Assembly (NCBI GenBank): GCA_965219925.1
Contig: OZ244795.1
Span: forward strand, 4,216,001 to 4,280,000
Direction of reading: 5' to 3'
From: Bin87 sp965219925
GTDB lineage: Bacteria; Chloroflexota; Dehalococcoidia; Lucifugimonadales; UBA3495
DNA length: 64,000 bases
Program-made: the position numbers and the translations under genes
The notes under the pieces: generated by a model
Databases searched by the model: none
The model's input: only the letters and a program-made list of their open reading frames with translations
What the model was told of the DNA's origin: nothing
Shown here: piece after piece, positions 33,177-41,034 of the stretch
Layout of the letters: every line of letters begins with the position of its first letter
Position numbering within the stretch: position 1 is the first letter of the stretch

Positions 33177-33275
33177 ATGAACCGCCCAGCCTCCTTACGT
33201 TTGTCTGGTCATAATGACAAATTCAGGTTCGAGAGGGCTATCCCGGAATGTCGAACACGAGAACCGTCAGAGTAA
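33177..33275 (+). CDS. Short reading frame at the cargo junction
   Basis: A strong GAGGAGG at 33161-33167 precedes an ATG that opens a 32-codon frame (MNRPASLRLSGHNDKFRFER and 12 more). It runs into the 3' end of the convergent nuclease gene and stops. The good ribosome-binding site suggests the start of a former gene of the HTH operon whose body was replaced when the cargo was inserted. Not recognised. Confidence 0.3.
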   Translation: MNRPASLRLSGHNDKFRFERAIPECRTREPSE

Positions 33276-34461
33276 GTTCTCTGTTCAAGTCATCCCGATG
33301 ACCGAAGATGTACCGGAATCCAGTCTCACCATCGTAAGCGGAGTCCCGTTTGTATTTGGGATGTTTCTTCACCACCTCCGGAATTCTTTCGAGGAGGGTG
33401 GACATTTTCCGGTCGCGATTGAAGACCAGTAGGGCCGTTTTGGTGTCCCTCCAGCTTGCGTAACCTAGCAACTGGTCCAGAGCGTCGTTCAGTCCAGATG
33501 GACCGCTCCAGAACTTGCACTCGGCAATGAAGATGTTCTTGCCGTCTGTTCTTATCAGAATGTCCGTCTTGCCCTCGTAATTGAAGGTCTCACCTGTGGC
33601 CTGTCCTTCATATTGACCATTGAGTTGTACCAGGAAGTGCTGTCGCAAGTCTTCCTCGCCCATGTCCTTGAACGCTCTGGGACTCCTCTCCATGACCACG
33701 ACCATGTTTGAAACGACCGACAGGATGTGCTCGTATTCCGCCATATCAAGGGTGGGTTCTGGCATATACGGCTCTGTCGAAACCGCGGGGAGCTGGGGAA
33801 CAATGCGACGCTTCACTTCCGGGGACACATAGGTCGTCGGCACACCCGACCGACGCCTGATGGGAAAGCCCAAGTTTTCTACGGTCCCTCTGTCCTGGAG
33901 CAATTTCTCCCGACGCGCTCCGATTTGTTGGTTCACCTTTTGACGGATGGTTGAGTTGAACTTCTGGAGGTCGGTGGCAATCCAGCCTATGTAATCCTTT
34001 ACGTTCTTTCTATCGCGCTCAAATTCGTTCCTGATATTCGGTGTATCTTGGGTTGTCCGGTCATATATGAACACAATCTCGTCGCCTCGAACATTACCCC
34101 GAGGCGGGTTGAGGTTGAACGTTGAGGGCCTGCATTTGAAGAGTTGCGGGTCGCCCGAGAAAGGCACGTAAAAAGTAATCCTGGTGCCGGTCACGTAAGT
34201 TGGGCTGCTCCGGTCGAATACGGCATATTCGAACCTGTGGGTGACGTCCACCTGGGCATCGCCGTAGTCGGCTTGGATGCCTGACTCGTCGATTTCTATT
34301 GCGTCAATCTGGTACTTCTCGACGAAGTAATCGCACAAGTCCTCTGGTGAAGAGTTCAGCACTCGTTCTTCGCCAAGCGTACCGACCTCTTTGGACAATG
34401 TTTGTTCCTGCGAGGTCAGGACGCTTCCCAAGTCGGCGTTGCAGAACAGCAAGTCTGGCAT
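33238..34461 (-). CDS. PD-(D/E)XK nuclease-domain protein (cargo)
   Basis: A 407-residue protein. The C-terminal 130 residues show a restriction-endonuclease-like fold: FNYEGKTDILIRTDGKNIFIAECKFWSGPSGL, with Asp and the E-C-K pair at the expected spacing, then LDQLLGYASWRDTKTALLVFNRD. The N-terminal 250 residues are unassigned (VTHRFEYAVFDRSSPTYVTGTRITFYVPF, FIYDRTTQDTPNIRNEFERDRKNV). Base composition is clearly lower in G+C than the neighbouring ICE genes, marking it as acquired. Defence or stress function is plausible but unproven. AAAGGAA precedes the ATG at 34461. Confidence 0.75.
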   Translation of the reverse strand: MPDLLFCNADLGSVLTSQEQTLSKEVGTLGEERVLNSSPEDLCDYFVEKYQIDAIEIDESGIQADYGDAQVDVTHRFEYAVFDRSSPTYVTGTRITFYVPFSGDPQLFKCRPSTFNLNPPRGNVRGDEIVFIYDRTTQDTPNIRNEFERDRKNVKDYIGWIATDLQKFNSTIRQKVNQQIGARREKLLQDRGTVENLGFPIRRRSGVPTTYVSPEVKRRIVPQLPAVSTEPYMPEPTLDMAEYEHILSVVSNMVVVMERSPRAFKDMGEEDLRQHFLVQLNGQYEGQATGETFNYEGKTDILIRTDGKNIFIAECKFWSGPSGLNDALDQLLGYASWRDTKTALLVFNRDRKMSTLLERIPEVVKKHPKYKRDSAYDGETGFRYIFGHRDDLNRELTLTVLVFDIPG

Positions 34462-34737
34462 GGCAAATTCCTTTGCTTTAGGTTGGATGGCTACCAAAAT
34501 TCTGAGGAAACTTCCACAGTTGTATCTTGGGAATTAGCCAATTCCCATTTTAATTTGGTCGGTCTCTTGGCGCTACCACTGGGTGTCAGTGAAAGGATGA
34601 ACCTCTCTGCAACCTTGCTTAGCTACCTCATATGGGGAGACGAGCCGCAGTTCGATGCGATGAAGGCGCGGTCCGTGACAACGACGCTCTAGGTCTCCAC
34701 AACGAGGCAGATTCACATGGGGTCACGTTTAATTGGT
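34462..34737. other. Intergenic stretch with a small hairpin
   Basis: No gene seen in 276 bases. GGGAATT (34529-34535) and AATTCCC (34540-34546) form a perfect 7-bp stem with a 4-base loop, followed on the plus strand by ATTTTAATTT. It may be a weak terminator or an operator upstream of the nuclease gene. Confidence 0.4.
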
Positions 34738-35385
34738 TCACCAACTGTAAGGCTTTGCGATGACGCCAACCTCGTCGGTCAGAGTCTCAGGGAATTGGCT
34801 CCGCCGCAGGTGGCTCTTCCAGAGGCGTTTCACGTAGGTGGCAGCGGCGGACAGGTCCCGGGGGCTGCTGTTGTTGGGGTCGGGGTTGACCAGGGTGACG
34901 CGGAGGCCCAGGCGGTTCTTCACGTAGCCCATCGCGCCAGCGAAGTCGGCGTCGTTGGATACCACCACCGCTTGCTCGTATTCTCCATTGAACCCGTCCA
35001 CTAGGAGGCGGGTAGCCAGGTTCACGTCCGATCCCTTCTCCTCCGAGTCCCGGAACAACATGCTGCCCGGCAGTCCGGGCGCAGGCTCGGCCAACGGCCG
35101 ACGCTTTACGCCGGACCGGAACCGGCCATAGTGGATTTCCAAGCCTGGCAGGGTCGCCAGCGCTCGCAGGTACACCAGTTGCCTGCGAGGTTGCTGGGGG
35201 TTATCGGGCCGGGCGTCAAGGAGAGCGGTGAAGTAGCAGACCCGGATGATCGTGTCCTGGGGGAACAGGGTCTCGGCCAGCTTCCATAAGTCCAGCCACC
35301 GGAAGGGCGTGTCCTTGAGGGCGCGGTAGTAGAGATTGAAGCCGTCGATGTAAACGTTGTGAGCAATCCGCCTTCTCCCGGACAA
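34738..35385 (-). CDS. NYN-domain (PIN-like) nuclease
   Basis: A 215-residue NYN protein. Typical blocks: NVYIDGFNLYYRALKDTPFRWLDLW (first acidic residue), VCYFTALLDARPDNP, EEKGSDVNLATRLLVDGFNGEYEQAVVVSNDADFAGAM with the metal-binding Asp residues, then LGLRVTLVNPD. These are predicted RNases of the PIN/FLAP fold. The start appears to be TTG at 35385, close to a perfect hairpin at 35391-35414, which may control its translation. It lies with the cargo between the HTH array and the transfer operon. Confidence 0.82.
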   Translation of the reverse strand: MSGRRRIAHNVYIDGFNLYYRALKDTPFRWLDLWKLAETLFPQDTIIRVCYFTALLDARPDNPQQPRRQLVYLRALATLPGLEIHYGRFRSGVKRRPLAEPAPGLPGSMLFRDSEEKGSDVNLATRLLVDGFNGEYEQAVVVSNDADFAGAMGYVKNRLGLRVTLVNPDPNNSSPRDLSAAATYVKRLWKSHLRRSQFPETLTDEVGVIAKPYSW

Positions 35386-35390
35386 AGACA

Positions 35391-35414
35391 GAGACCGCCT
35401 TTGCGGGCGGTCTC
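35391..35414. repeat. Hairpin upstream of the NYN gene
   Basis: GAGACCGCC (35391-35399) and GGCGGTCTC (35406-35414) form a perfect 9-bp stem around six bases. It ends six bases from the TTG start of the NYN gene and would occlude its ribosome-binding region or attenuate transcription. It could also be a dispersed REP-type repeat. Confidence 0.5.
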
Positions 35415-35497
35415 GACCCTACCGGCGAAGCGATAGGGGTGGTAATAAAAGCGTACCATTACCGGCCACCGGCGTCAACCGGAGACTCGGGTTCGGT

Positions 35498-35651
35498 CAG
35501 GGCCTTTTCATTTTCTCGTCTTTCCCGCGCAGGCGGGAAACCATATAGTCTTACCACCAGAAGGTTGCCGTAGGCCACGGTGATGTGGATTCCCGCTTTC
35601 GCGGGAAAGACGGGACCCATGTAACCCAAACCGGAAAATGAAAAGGCCCTG
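35498..35651. repeat. MITE-like element, copy 3 (154 bp) with a perfect 10-bp target duplication
   Basis: Ends CAGGGCCTTTTCATTTTC (35498-35515) and GAAAATGAAAAGGCCCTG (35634-35651) are perfect 18-bp inverted repeats. The flanks CGGGTTCGGT at 35488-35497 and 35652-35661 are identical, marking a recent insertion with 10-bp target duplication. The interior differs from copies 1 and 2 and carries a CCCGCTTTCGCGGGAAAGAC-type palindrome. The ends are shared with the host copies at 14159 and 22504. Confidence 0.8.
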
Positions 35652-35857
35652 CGGGTTCGGTAGCTTTCCGTTTCAGGTGGTTTCGTTGCAGGGGAAGTAG
35701 ATGCAAAGCCTATTTCTGCTGGGGCGTCATGGATTCTGGCTTTGCCCGGAATGACGATTTAGGCGAACCACCTAATTTGCAACGCTACCCTCGGGTTCAG
35801 TGGCGTGAAAAGGCGTAGCCGGGTTGGTGGCCGCTTCGTCTTTCCCGTGTTTCCCTT
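35652..35857. other. Intergenic stretch with repeat remnants
   Basis: Nothing coding is supported here. A CATGGATTCTGGCTTTGCCC and GGAATGACG stretch (about 35729-35757) resembles half of the CATTCCCGCG-type dispersed repeat at 22359-22460. Confidence 0.35.
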
Positions 35858-36586
35858 TCACTTTCTGACCACCCCCTGGGGATCGCTCCTGGATGCCCTC
35901 CGGTTCAGGGCGCGGTCCAGGACGGCGAAAACGCCGAAGCCCCTACCGGGGGCGGGTTCCTCCCGCCATAGCAGGGCGTGGGCCACCAATCCGGCCACCT
36001 GGAGCAGGCAGTCGGCGCCGGGGTCGCGGAAGCCCGGTCCGCCGATGATCCGGTCAATGGGCAGGTTGCGGGTTTGCCAGCCGTCGCCGCAGGCGCCGAC
36101 GCGCACGGGCACCGGGTTGTAATTGCGCAGCCGCCCGTAGGTGCGGACCACCATCTCCTCGGGTTCCTGCCCGAAGATGAGGAAAGCATGTCCGCCCTCC
36201 CGGGCGGCGGTGGCGTTGATGCGGTTGAGAAGGCGGTCCAGCGCGACCCGGCGGTAAGCCGGCGCTTCGTCCATATCCAAGCAGACGTTGACTATTTGGA
36301 CGCCGCCGGTCTCCACGGCGAGGTCCTCGACGACGCGCAGCCCCTGGGCCACCACTTCCGTCCCCGGCTGCGCGTGGCAACCGCAACCACAGGACGGCGC
36401 TGCGGCGGCCAGCAGTTCAGAGGGGCGCAGGCCGCCGTCTGCGGGGATGCCGTGGTTTCGTTCCAACTGGCGGCGCCATTCACGGACGAGGCGGTGGAAC
36501 CGGTTCCAGGCTCGGGCGTCCACGCCCAGGGCGGTGCGGACTTGGCAGCGGCGGCCCTGGGCCTCCATCACGTAGTAGATTCTCAT
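35858..36586 (-). CDS. DUF3800 family protein
   Basis: A 242-residue protein resembling DUF3800. It has WNRFHRLVREWRRQLERNHGIP, then LRPSELLA, GLRVVEDLAVETGGVQIVNVCL, YRRVALDRLLNRINA, HAFLIFGQEPEEMVVRTYGRLRNYNPVPV, RNLPIDRIIGGPGFRDPGADCLLQVAGLVAHALL and a RRASRSDPQGVV end. The usual first strand with two acidic residues (YxDESG) is replaced by IYYVMEAQG, so the RNase H-like active site is not obvious. A CGCGC cluster may bind metal. GGAGG precedes the ATG at 36586. It is the last gene of the leftward transfer operon. Confidence 0.68.
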   Translation of the reverse strand: MRIYYVMEAQGRRCQVRTALGVDARAWNRFHRLVREWRRQLERNHGIPADGGLRPSELLAAAAPSCGCGCHAQPGTEVVAQGLRVVEDLAVETGGVQIVNVCLDMDEAPAYRRVALDRLLNRINATAAREGGHAFLIFGQEPEEMVVRTYGRLRNYNPVPVRVGACGDGWQTRNLPIDRIIGGPGFRDPGADCLLQVAGLVAHALLWREEPAPGRGFGVFAVLDRALNRRASRSDPQGVVRK

Positions 36587-36613
36587 TGTTTCCTCCAAGA
36601 TCAGCGTGAATAG

Positions 36614-38251
36614 TCAGCGGGGTTGAAAAGCGTAGCCCGGCGGGTCGCCGCCCCGCCCAATCCAGGCCCTTCCCAAAGGCCCGGCGCCCTCCACCAGCGC
36701 CCGGTGGGAAGCCAGCAGCGGCACCCGCACGCGGGCGCGTTCCATCTCGCGGGCGGCGACTTCCAGGAAGTGGGTCAGGACGATGTCGTCGTCGAAGACC
36801 ACCAGGACCAGGGGTTGACTGCCGTGGTCGTCGGTGGGCCTGGGGGTGGCGTAGTAGCGCAGGTAGGGGGCGATGCGGGCGGCCATGGTCGCGGGCCTCA
36901 CGGCCCGGCGCTCCCACTCCAGGAAGAAGGGCCAGGTGTCGCGGCCTCTACGGACGATGCCGAAGGCGTCGGGATGGACCGAGCGCAACCCGCCCTGGTG
37001 CCGGAAGTAGCGCGACGCCCGGCGGGGCGGGTCCAGTTGCACGATTTCACGGGAGCGGGAACGGGCCTGCCTGGCCAGGGCGGCGACGAAGGCGTGGACT
37101 GCGCTGGTGTGCTCGACGTTGCGGAGCAACTGCCTGGTCCTGGTGCCGGCGACGTTGCGCCAGTCCAGGGGAGCGCCGGGGTCGAGAAGAGCGGCGCTCC
37201 ACCGCTTGCGGGCGTCGCCCACGGAAGTGCGGTCCCGGCGGGCCAGCATGACCAACCCCCTATCGGACAGGGCCAGGCGGCGCTGCCCGTCCACGGCAAC
37301 GTCAACCAGCAGGTCCAGCTCTGCCAACCGCCGCGTCACCTGGGACAAGCGGGTCCGCTTCACGCCCAGCAACGCGCCCAGGTGGGCCGGTGCCAGCCAG
37401 GGCCAGTCGGCCACCAGGTCCACGGCCCGCTTCTCCACCGGCTTGAGCCGGGACGGCAGCAGGCAGTCGGCGTCCGGGTCCAAATCATCGGGCAGAGCGG
37501 CACGTTGGGGCGGCCTCCGCAGGGGCCAGGACCGGGGCGGCCCGGTGTGGGCCAACGCCGTTTGCAGGTCCAGGGGAGCGGGACCGGAGGGAGTGCGCCA
37601 CACGGCAGCCCCGGCCCCGGCGGAAGCGGCGTCGCTCTCCAGGGCCAGGAACACCGGCCCGGGCAATGCCGTTGCCAGCCGCCGGGCCTGGCGCAGGCGC
37701 ACCTCGTCCGGGACCAGCAGCAGGACGGCGCTGGTCGGCGTCAACTGCCCCAGCCGCCAGAGGCGCTTGCCGAAGCCGGTACGGTCGGCGGTATTCCCCT
37801 GGCGCACCACCGCCAGGGTCCTGCCGCCGGGCAGGGCGATGGCGGCGTCCAGGGGCATGGCCCGATACCAGCGGAAGACCAGGGGGTGAAATACCTGGCC
37901 TATGGCCGAGGCCAGGCGGTAGATGACGGCCACGGCGTCCAGGCGTTCCAGCAGGCCCCGCCGCCACTGGTGGGAGACGGGGCGCAGGAACAGCGGTTCC
38001 TCCAGGGGCACGGCGTCCAGCTCCGCGAGCCGGTCCACTCCGGCGGCGGTGAGGGCGTGGCGGCGGGTTGGGGGAACCAGGGGCGAGGCGTGGGGGACGG
38101 CCGCCACCATCCCCTCACGCTCCAGCCGGGCGATTGCATCGTACACCGCGCCCCGGGACCAGCCGGTGAAGGCGGCCAGCTCCAGCCGGTCCAGGAAGGG
38201 CATATCGGCCAGGCGGCGCAGGGCGTCGGATTCGCAATGGCTGAATCTCAT
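36614..38251 (-). CDS. Replication-relaxation family protein
   Basis: A 545-residue protein resembling the replication-relaxation family of conjugative plasmids and ICEs. It starts with a winged-helix region (DALRRLADMPFLDRLELAAFTGWSRGAVYDAIARLEREGMV), has a second winged-helix half-way (WLAPAHLGALLGVKRTRLSQVTRRLAEL), and ends with a nuclease-like segment: VHPDAFGIVRRGRDTWPFFLEWERRAVRP, AARIAPYLRYYATP, PLVLVVFDDD. No classical relaxase is present in the window, so this protein is the best candidate for oriT recognition or nicking. The start overlaps the end of the coupling-protein gene by four bases. Confidence 0.7.
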   Translation of the reverse strand: MRFSHCESDALRRLADMPFLDRLELAAFTGWSRGAVYDAIARLEREGMVAAVPHASPLVPPTRRHALTAAGVDRLAELDAVPLEEPLFLRPVSHQWRRGLLERLDAVAVIYRLASAIGQVFHPLVFRWYRAMPLDAAIALPGGRTLAVVRQGNTADRTGFGKRLWRLGQLTPTSAVLLLVPDEVRLRQARRLATALPGPVFLALESDAASAGAGAAVWRTPSGPAPLDLQTALAHTGPPRSWPLRRPPQRAALPDDLDPDADCLLPSRLKPVEKRAVDLVADWPWLAPAHLGALLGVKRTRLSQVTRRLAELDLLVDVAVDGQRRLALSDRGLVMLARRDRTSVGDARKRWSAALLDPGAPLDWRNVAGTRTRQLLRNVEHTSAVHAFVAALARQARSRSREIVQLDPPRRASRYFRHQGGLRSVHPDAFGIVRRGRDTWPFFLEWERRAVRPATMAARIAPYLRYYATPRPTDDHGSQPLVLVVFDDDIVLTHFLEVAAREMERARVRVPLLASHRALVEGAGPLGRAWIGRGGDPPGYAFQPR

Positions 38252-40977
38252 GGCCCGCCCTCCCCGCGGGCGCCGGCCTGCTGGCGCTCAAGGAGCAGTT
38301 GGCGGTAGGGGCTGAGGTCCTCACCCTCGGCTTCACCGCCGTCGTCACCGGCATTGCCGTCAGGCTCGGACTCCCGTTCGTGCACCGGCTCCGGCGGCTG
38401 CCCTCCGGTGGGCGGCTGGAAGTGCTTGCTGCGCTGCCCGTCCCGGCCCAGGTTCTGGCCGGCTTCGCCCTTGCCCTGGTCCGGCGGGGTCTGGCTCTGG
38501 CGGATGCGCTCCACCTCCCGGCGGAACTCCTGGACCCGCTGGCGGCCCCGCTCCTGCTGGGCGGCGATCTCGGTCGCCGGGGTGATGTAGGCCGAGGCGT
38601 CGGCCCGGATGCGGTGGGCCACGGCCAGGCTGCCCGGCTCGGGCTTCCTGACCATCATGGAGAAGGGGGGCATCCGCTCCGTCCCCACGGTGGCCCGCAC
38701 GTAGCAGTGGTGAACGTCCAGGGATACGATGTCGTCCTCGGACACCTGGTCCTTGCCCAGCTCCCACACCAGCTGACGGGCGTCGCTGCCCGCCACCTGG
38801 AACACGGCCAGGCAGCCCACGTTGGCCAGGATCGTGTCCCGCATGGTGCGGGACAGGTCATCCAGCTTGGCCAGGCTCTGGGTGGCCAGGATGAAACTTG
38901 CGCCGAACTTCCCCAGCTCGCTGAGCATACTTTCGTAGTCCACGCCGGGCATGGACTGCATCTCGTCCACGACGACCAGGGCGCCGCGCCGTTCCTCGGG
39001 CGGCAGGGCGCCCTGCTCCCGGATCACCGCGTCCACCAGGTTGAGGAGCGAAGCGCCGACCAGGGCGGCCACGTCCCGGCCCACCACGCCCTGGGCGGTG
39101 GACACGAAGAGCACGCCGCCCTGCCGGATGGTCTCCCGCAGGTCGATGGTGGAGCGGGGCTGGCCGATGATGGCCCGGGCCGTCTCGGAGGAGGCGTAGT
39201 AGGAGAGGCGGGTCTGCACCGGGGCCAGGGCGTCGCCCTGGTAGTCCCGGCTCCAGCGGGCAAAGTCCCTACCCCACCAGTCCAGGATGTAGTGGTCGGA
39301 GACCCGGGTCAGGACGCCGGTGCGGTAGTTGTCGTCGCCCAGCAGGGACAGGCCGTCCAGGAGGGTGAACTGCTCGTCGGCGGCGGTGGCCGGATGGCGG
39401 TTGGCCTCGTGGAGGCTCTTGACGGTGTGTTCCAGGATGGACTGCATCCTCGGCCCCCACTGCTCCCACAGGCCGTGGGCGATGCGCACGACGGAATCGG
39501 CGGTGCGGTCTCTATCGGCGAAGACGCGGGCGTCCAGCAGGTTGATGCCGGGCGCGCCCCGGGGGTCGGCCAGGTCGATGAGTTTCACCCGGTCGGCGAT
39601 GGCCTCCGGCACCTGCTCCAGCAGGCCGGCCACCAGGTCGGCGTGGGGGTCGATGACCACGATGGCGTCGTGGTCGTTGCCCGCCGCCTTCTCCCTGAGC
39701 TTGTGGCTGACGATGTGGTGCATCAGGGTGGACTTGCCCATCCGGGTGCGGGCCACGTAGAGATGGTGGCGGCGCAGCAGGTCTTCGGGGAAGTGGATCT
39801 GCCGGGACCGGCCCGCCGTGGTGTCGCCCACCAGGGCGCCGCCCCGGACGCCCCGGGCCGAGGGCAGGAGCGCCCTGGAGCCGGAGCGTTCCAGCAGGGG
39901 CGTCTCGTCCCGGGCGCCGGGCGGGTGCCACAGGGCCGCCGCCTCGCGCACGCCCAGGACGCTGCGCTTGCCGAACATCCCTGGCCCGGCGGGGTGGAGG
40001 TTCATCACGGGAACGATGGGACGCACTTTGCTCGCCCTGAACCTGGCCCCGGCGGGATGGTCGTAGTGGCGGTAGGCGGCGGCCACCGGCTCCAGCACCT
40101 CCTTCGCCCGCCGGAGCCCGTCCTTCGGGTCGCTGGCCTCGGGCAGCACGGCGATGATTTCAAGCTCGCCGTCGAAGGCGATGCGGCCCACCTTCTCCTT
40201 GATGATCAGGGGGTCGTAGACCCGGTTGCGGCCCTGCTTCCAGCGCCACCAGCCCCAGCCGGCCACCGCCAGGCCCAGGGCGGTGCCGATGCCCAGGAGC
40301 GCCGCCTTGAGGATTTCCCCCTGCTGCACCCACAGGTAGCCCCGCAGCGCGACCAGCGCCGCCACGCCCAGGACGGCCATGGTCACGCCGTCCACCTGGA
40401 GGGGCCGGGTCTGGTAGGTGTAGGAGGGATCGGGCCGCTGGTAGCCGGGGTTGCTGAAGGCCTTCTGCTGGTGGGCCTGGGACCAGTCGGGGCCCAGGGA
40501 GCGCAGCAACAGCCGGGCCAGGACCCGCTCGCCGTCCTTCAGGTTGGACAGGGCGCCGATGATGGCGATGAGGGGGTCGGAGCCGGGGTCCAGCAGGTCG
40601 TCGTCCCGGAAGGTGCGCAGGGGCACGTACTCCGGGCCGGAGGCCCGCAGCGTCAGGCCCCAGGCCTGTTCGCCCCGGTGGACGAAGATGGGGTCCTCGT
40701 CCACCGGCACCTCCTGGATGCGGGCTTGGGGGTAGTGGGCGGCCAGCTGGCCCCGGACCACCTCCCGGTCCAGGCAGCGGGCCAGCAGGGTCACGCCGTC
40801 GGCGGCGCCGGCCAGTTCCAGGGAGAAGGGTTCGGGGACGGCGACGGACTGGAGCAGGTTTTCGACGCCCAGCATGGTGCGCTCGCCGGTCCTGGGCGGC
40901 GTCACCGCCAGCAGCACCGGGGCGCTGGGCTGGCGGTTGCCCAGGAGGATTTTCCTGGGGTTCAGTTGCAAATTCAT
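38248..40977 (-). CDS. VirD4/TraG-like coupling ATPase
   Basis: A 909-residue ATPase. Two membrane segments lie near residues 200-250 (VTMAVLGVAALVALRGYLWV, LKAALLGIGTALGLAVAGWGWW). Walker A is YVARTRMGKSTLMHH near 410, preceded by LLRRHHL, followed by IVVIDPHADLVAGLLEQVP. Walker B is ALVVVDEMQSMPG near 668, and ILATQSLAKLDD is the sensor helix. The C-terminus is Gln/Gly/acidic and disordered. It would bring the DNA substrate to the mating channel. It overlaps the replication-relaxation gene (ATGA) and lies downstream of virB4. The Walker A has ARTRMGKST in place of the usual GxxGxGKS. Confidence 0.87.
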   Translation of the reverse strand: MNLQLNPRKILLGNRQPSAPVLLAVTPPRTGERTMLGVENLLQSVAVPEPFSLELAGAADGVTLLARCLDREVVRGQLAAHYPQARIQEVPVDEDPIFVHRGEQAWGLTLRASGPEYVPLRTFRDDDLLDPGSDPLIAIIGALSNLKDGERVLARLLLRSLGPDWSQAHQQKAFSNPGYQRPDPSYTYQTRPLQVDGVTMAVLGVAALVALRGYLWVQQGEILKAALLGIGTALGLAVAGWGWWRWKQGRNRVYDPLIIKEKVGRIAFDGELEIIAVLPEASDPKDGLRRAKEVLEPVAAAYRHYDHPAGARFRASKVRPIVPVMNLHPAGPGMFGKRSVLGVREAAALWHPPGARDETPLLERSGSRALLPSARGVRGGALVGDTTAGRSRQIHFPEDLLRRHHLYVARTRMGKSTLMHHIVSHKLREKAAGNDHDAIVVIDPHADLVAGLLEQVPEAIADRVKLIDLADPRGAPGINLLDARVFADRDRTADSVVRIAHGLWEQWGPRMQSILEHTVKSLHEANRHPATAADEQFTLLDGLSLLGDDNYRTGVLTRVSDHYILDWWGRDFARWSRDYQGDALAPVQTRLSYYASSETARAIIGQPRSTIDLRETIRQGGVLFVSTAQGVVGRDVAALVGASLLNLVDAVIREQGALPPEERRGALVVVDEMQSMPGVDYESMLSELGKFGASFILATQSLAKLDDLSRTMRDTILANVGCLAVFQVAGSDARQLVWELGKDQVSEDDIVSLDVHHCYVRATVGTERMPPFSMMVRKPEPGSLAVAHRIRADASAYITPATEIAAQQERGRQRVQEFRREVERIRQSQTPPDQGKGEAGQNLGRDGQRSKHFQPPTGGQPPEPVHERESEPDGNAGDDGGEAEGEDLSPYRQLLLERQQAGARGEGGP

Positions 40978-41034
40978 ATCTTCCTTCCTTTCGTTGCTTA
41001 TGAGATTGGCTGTTGGTATCGGTTTTGCCCGCCC

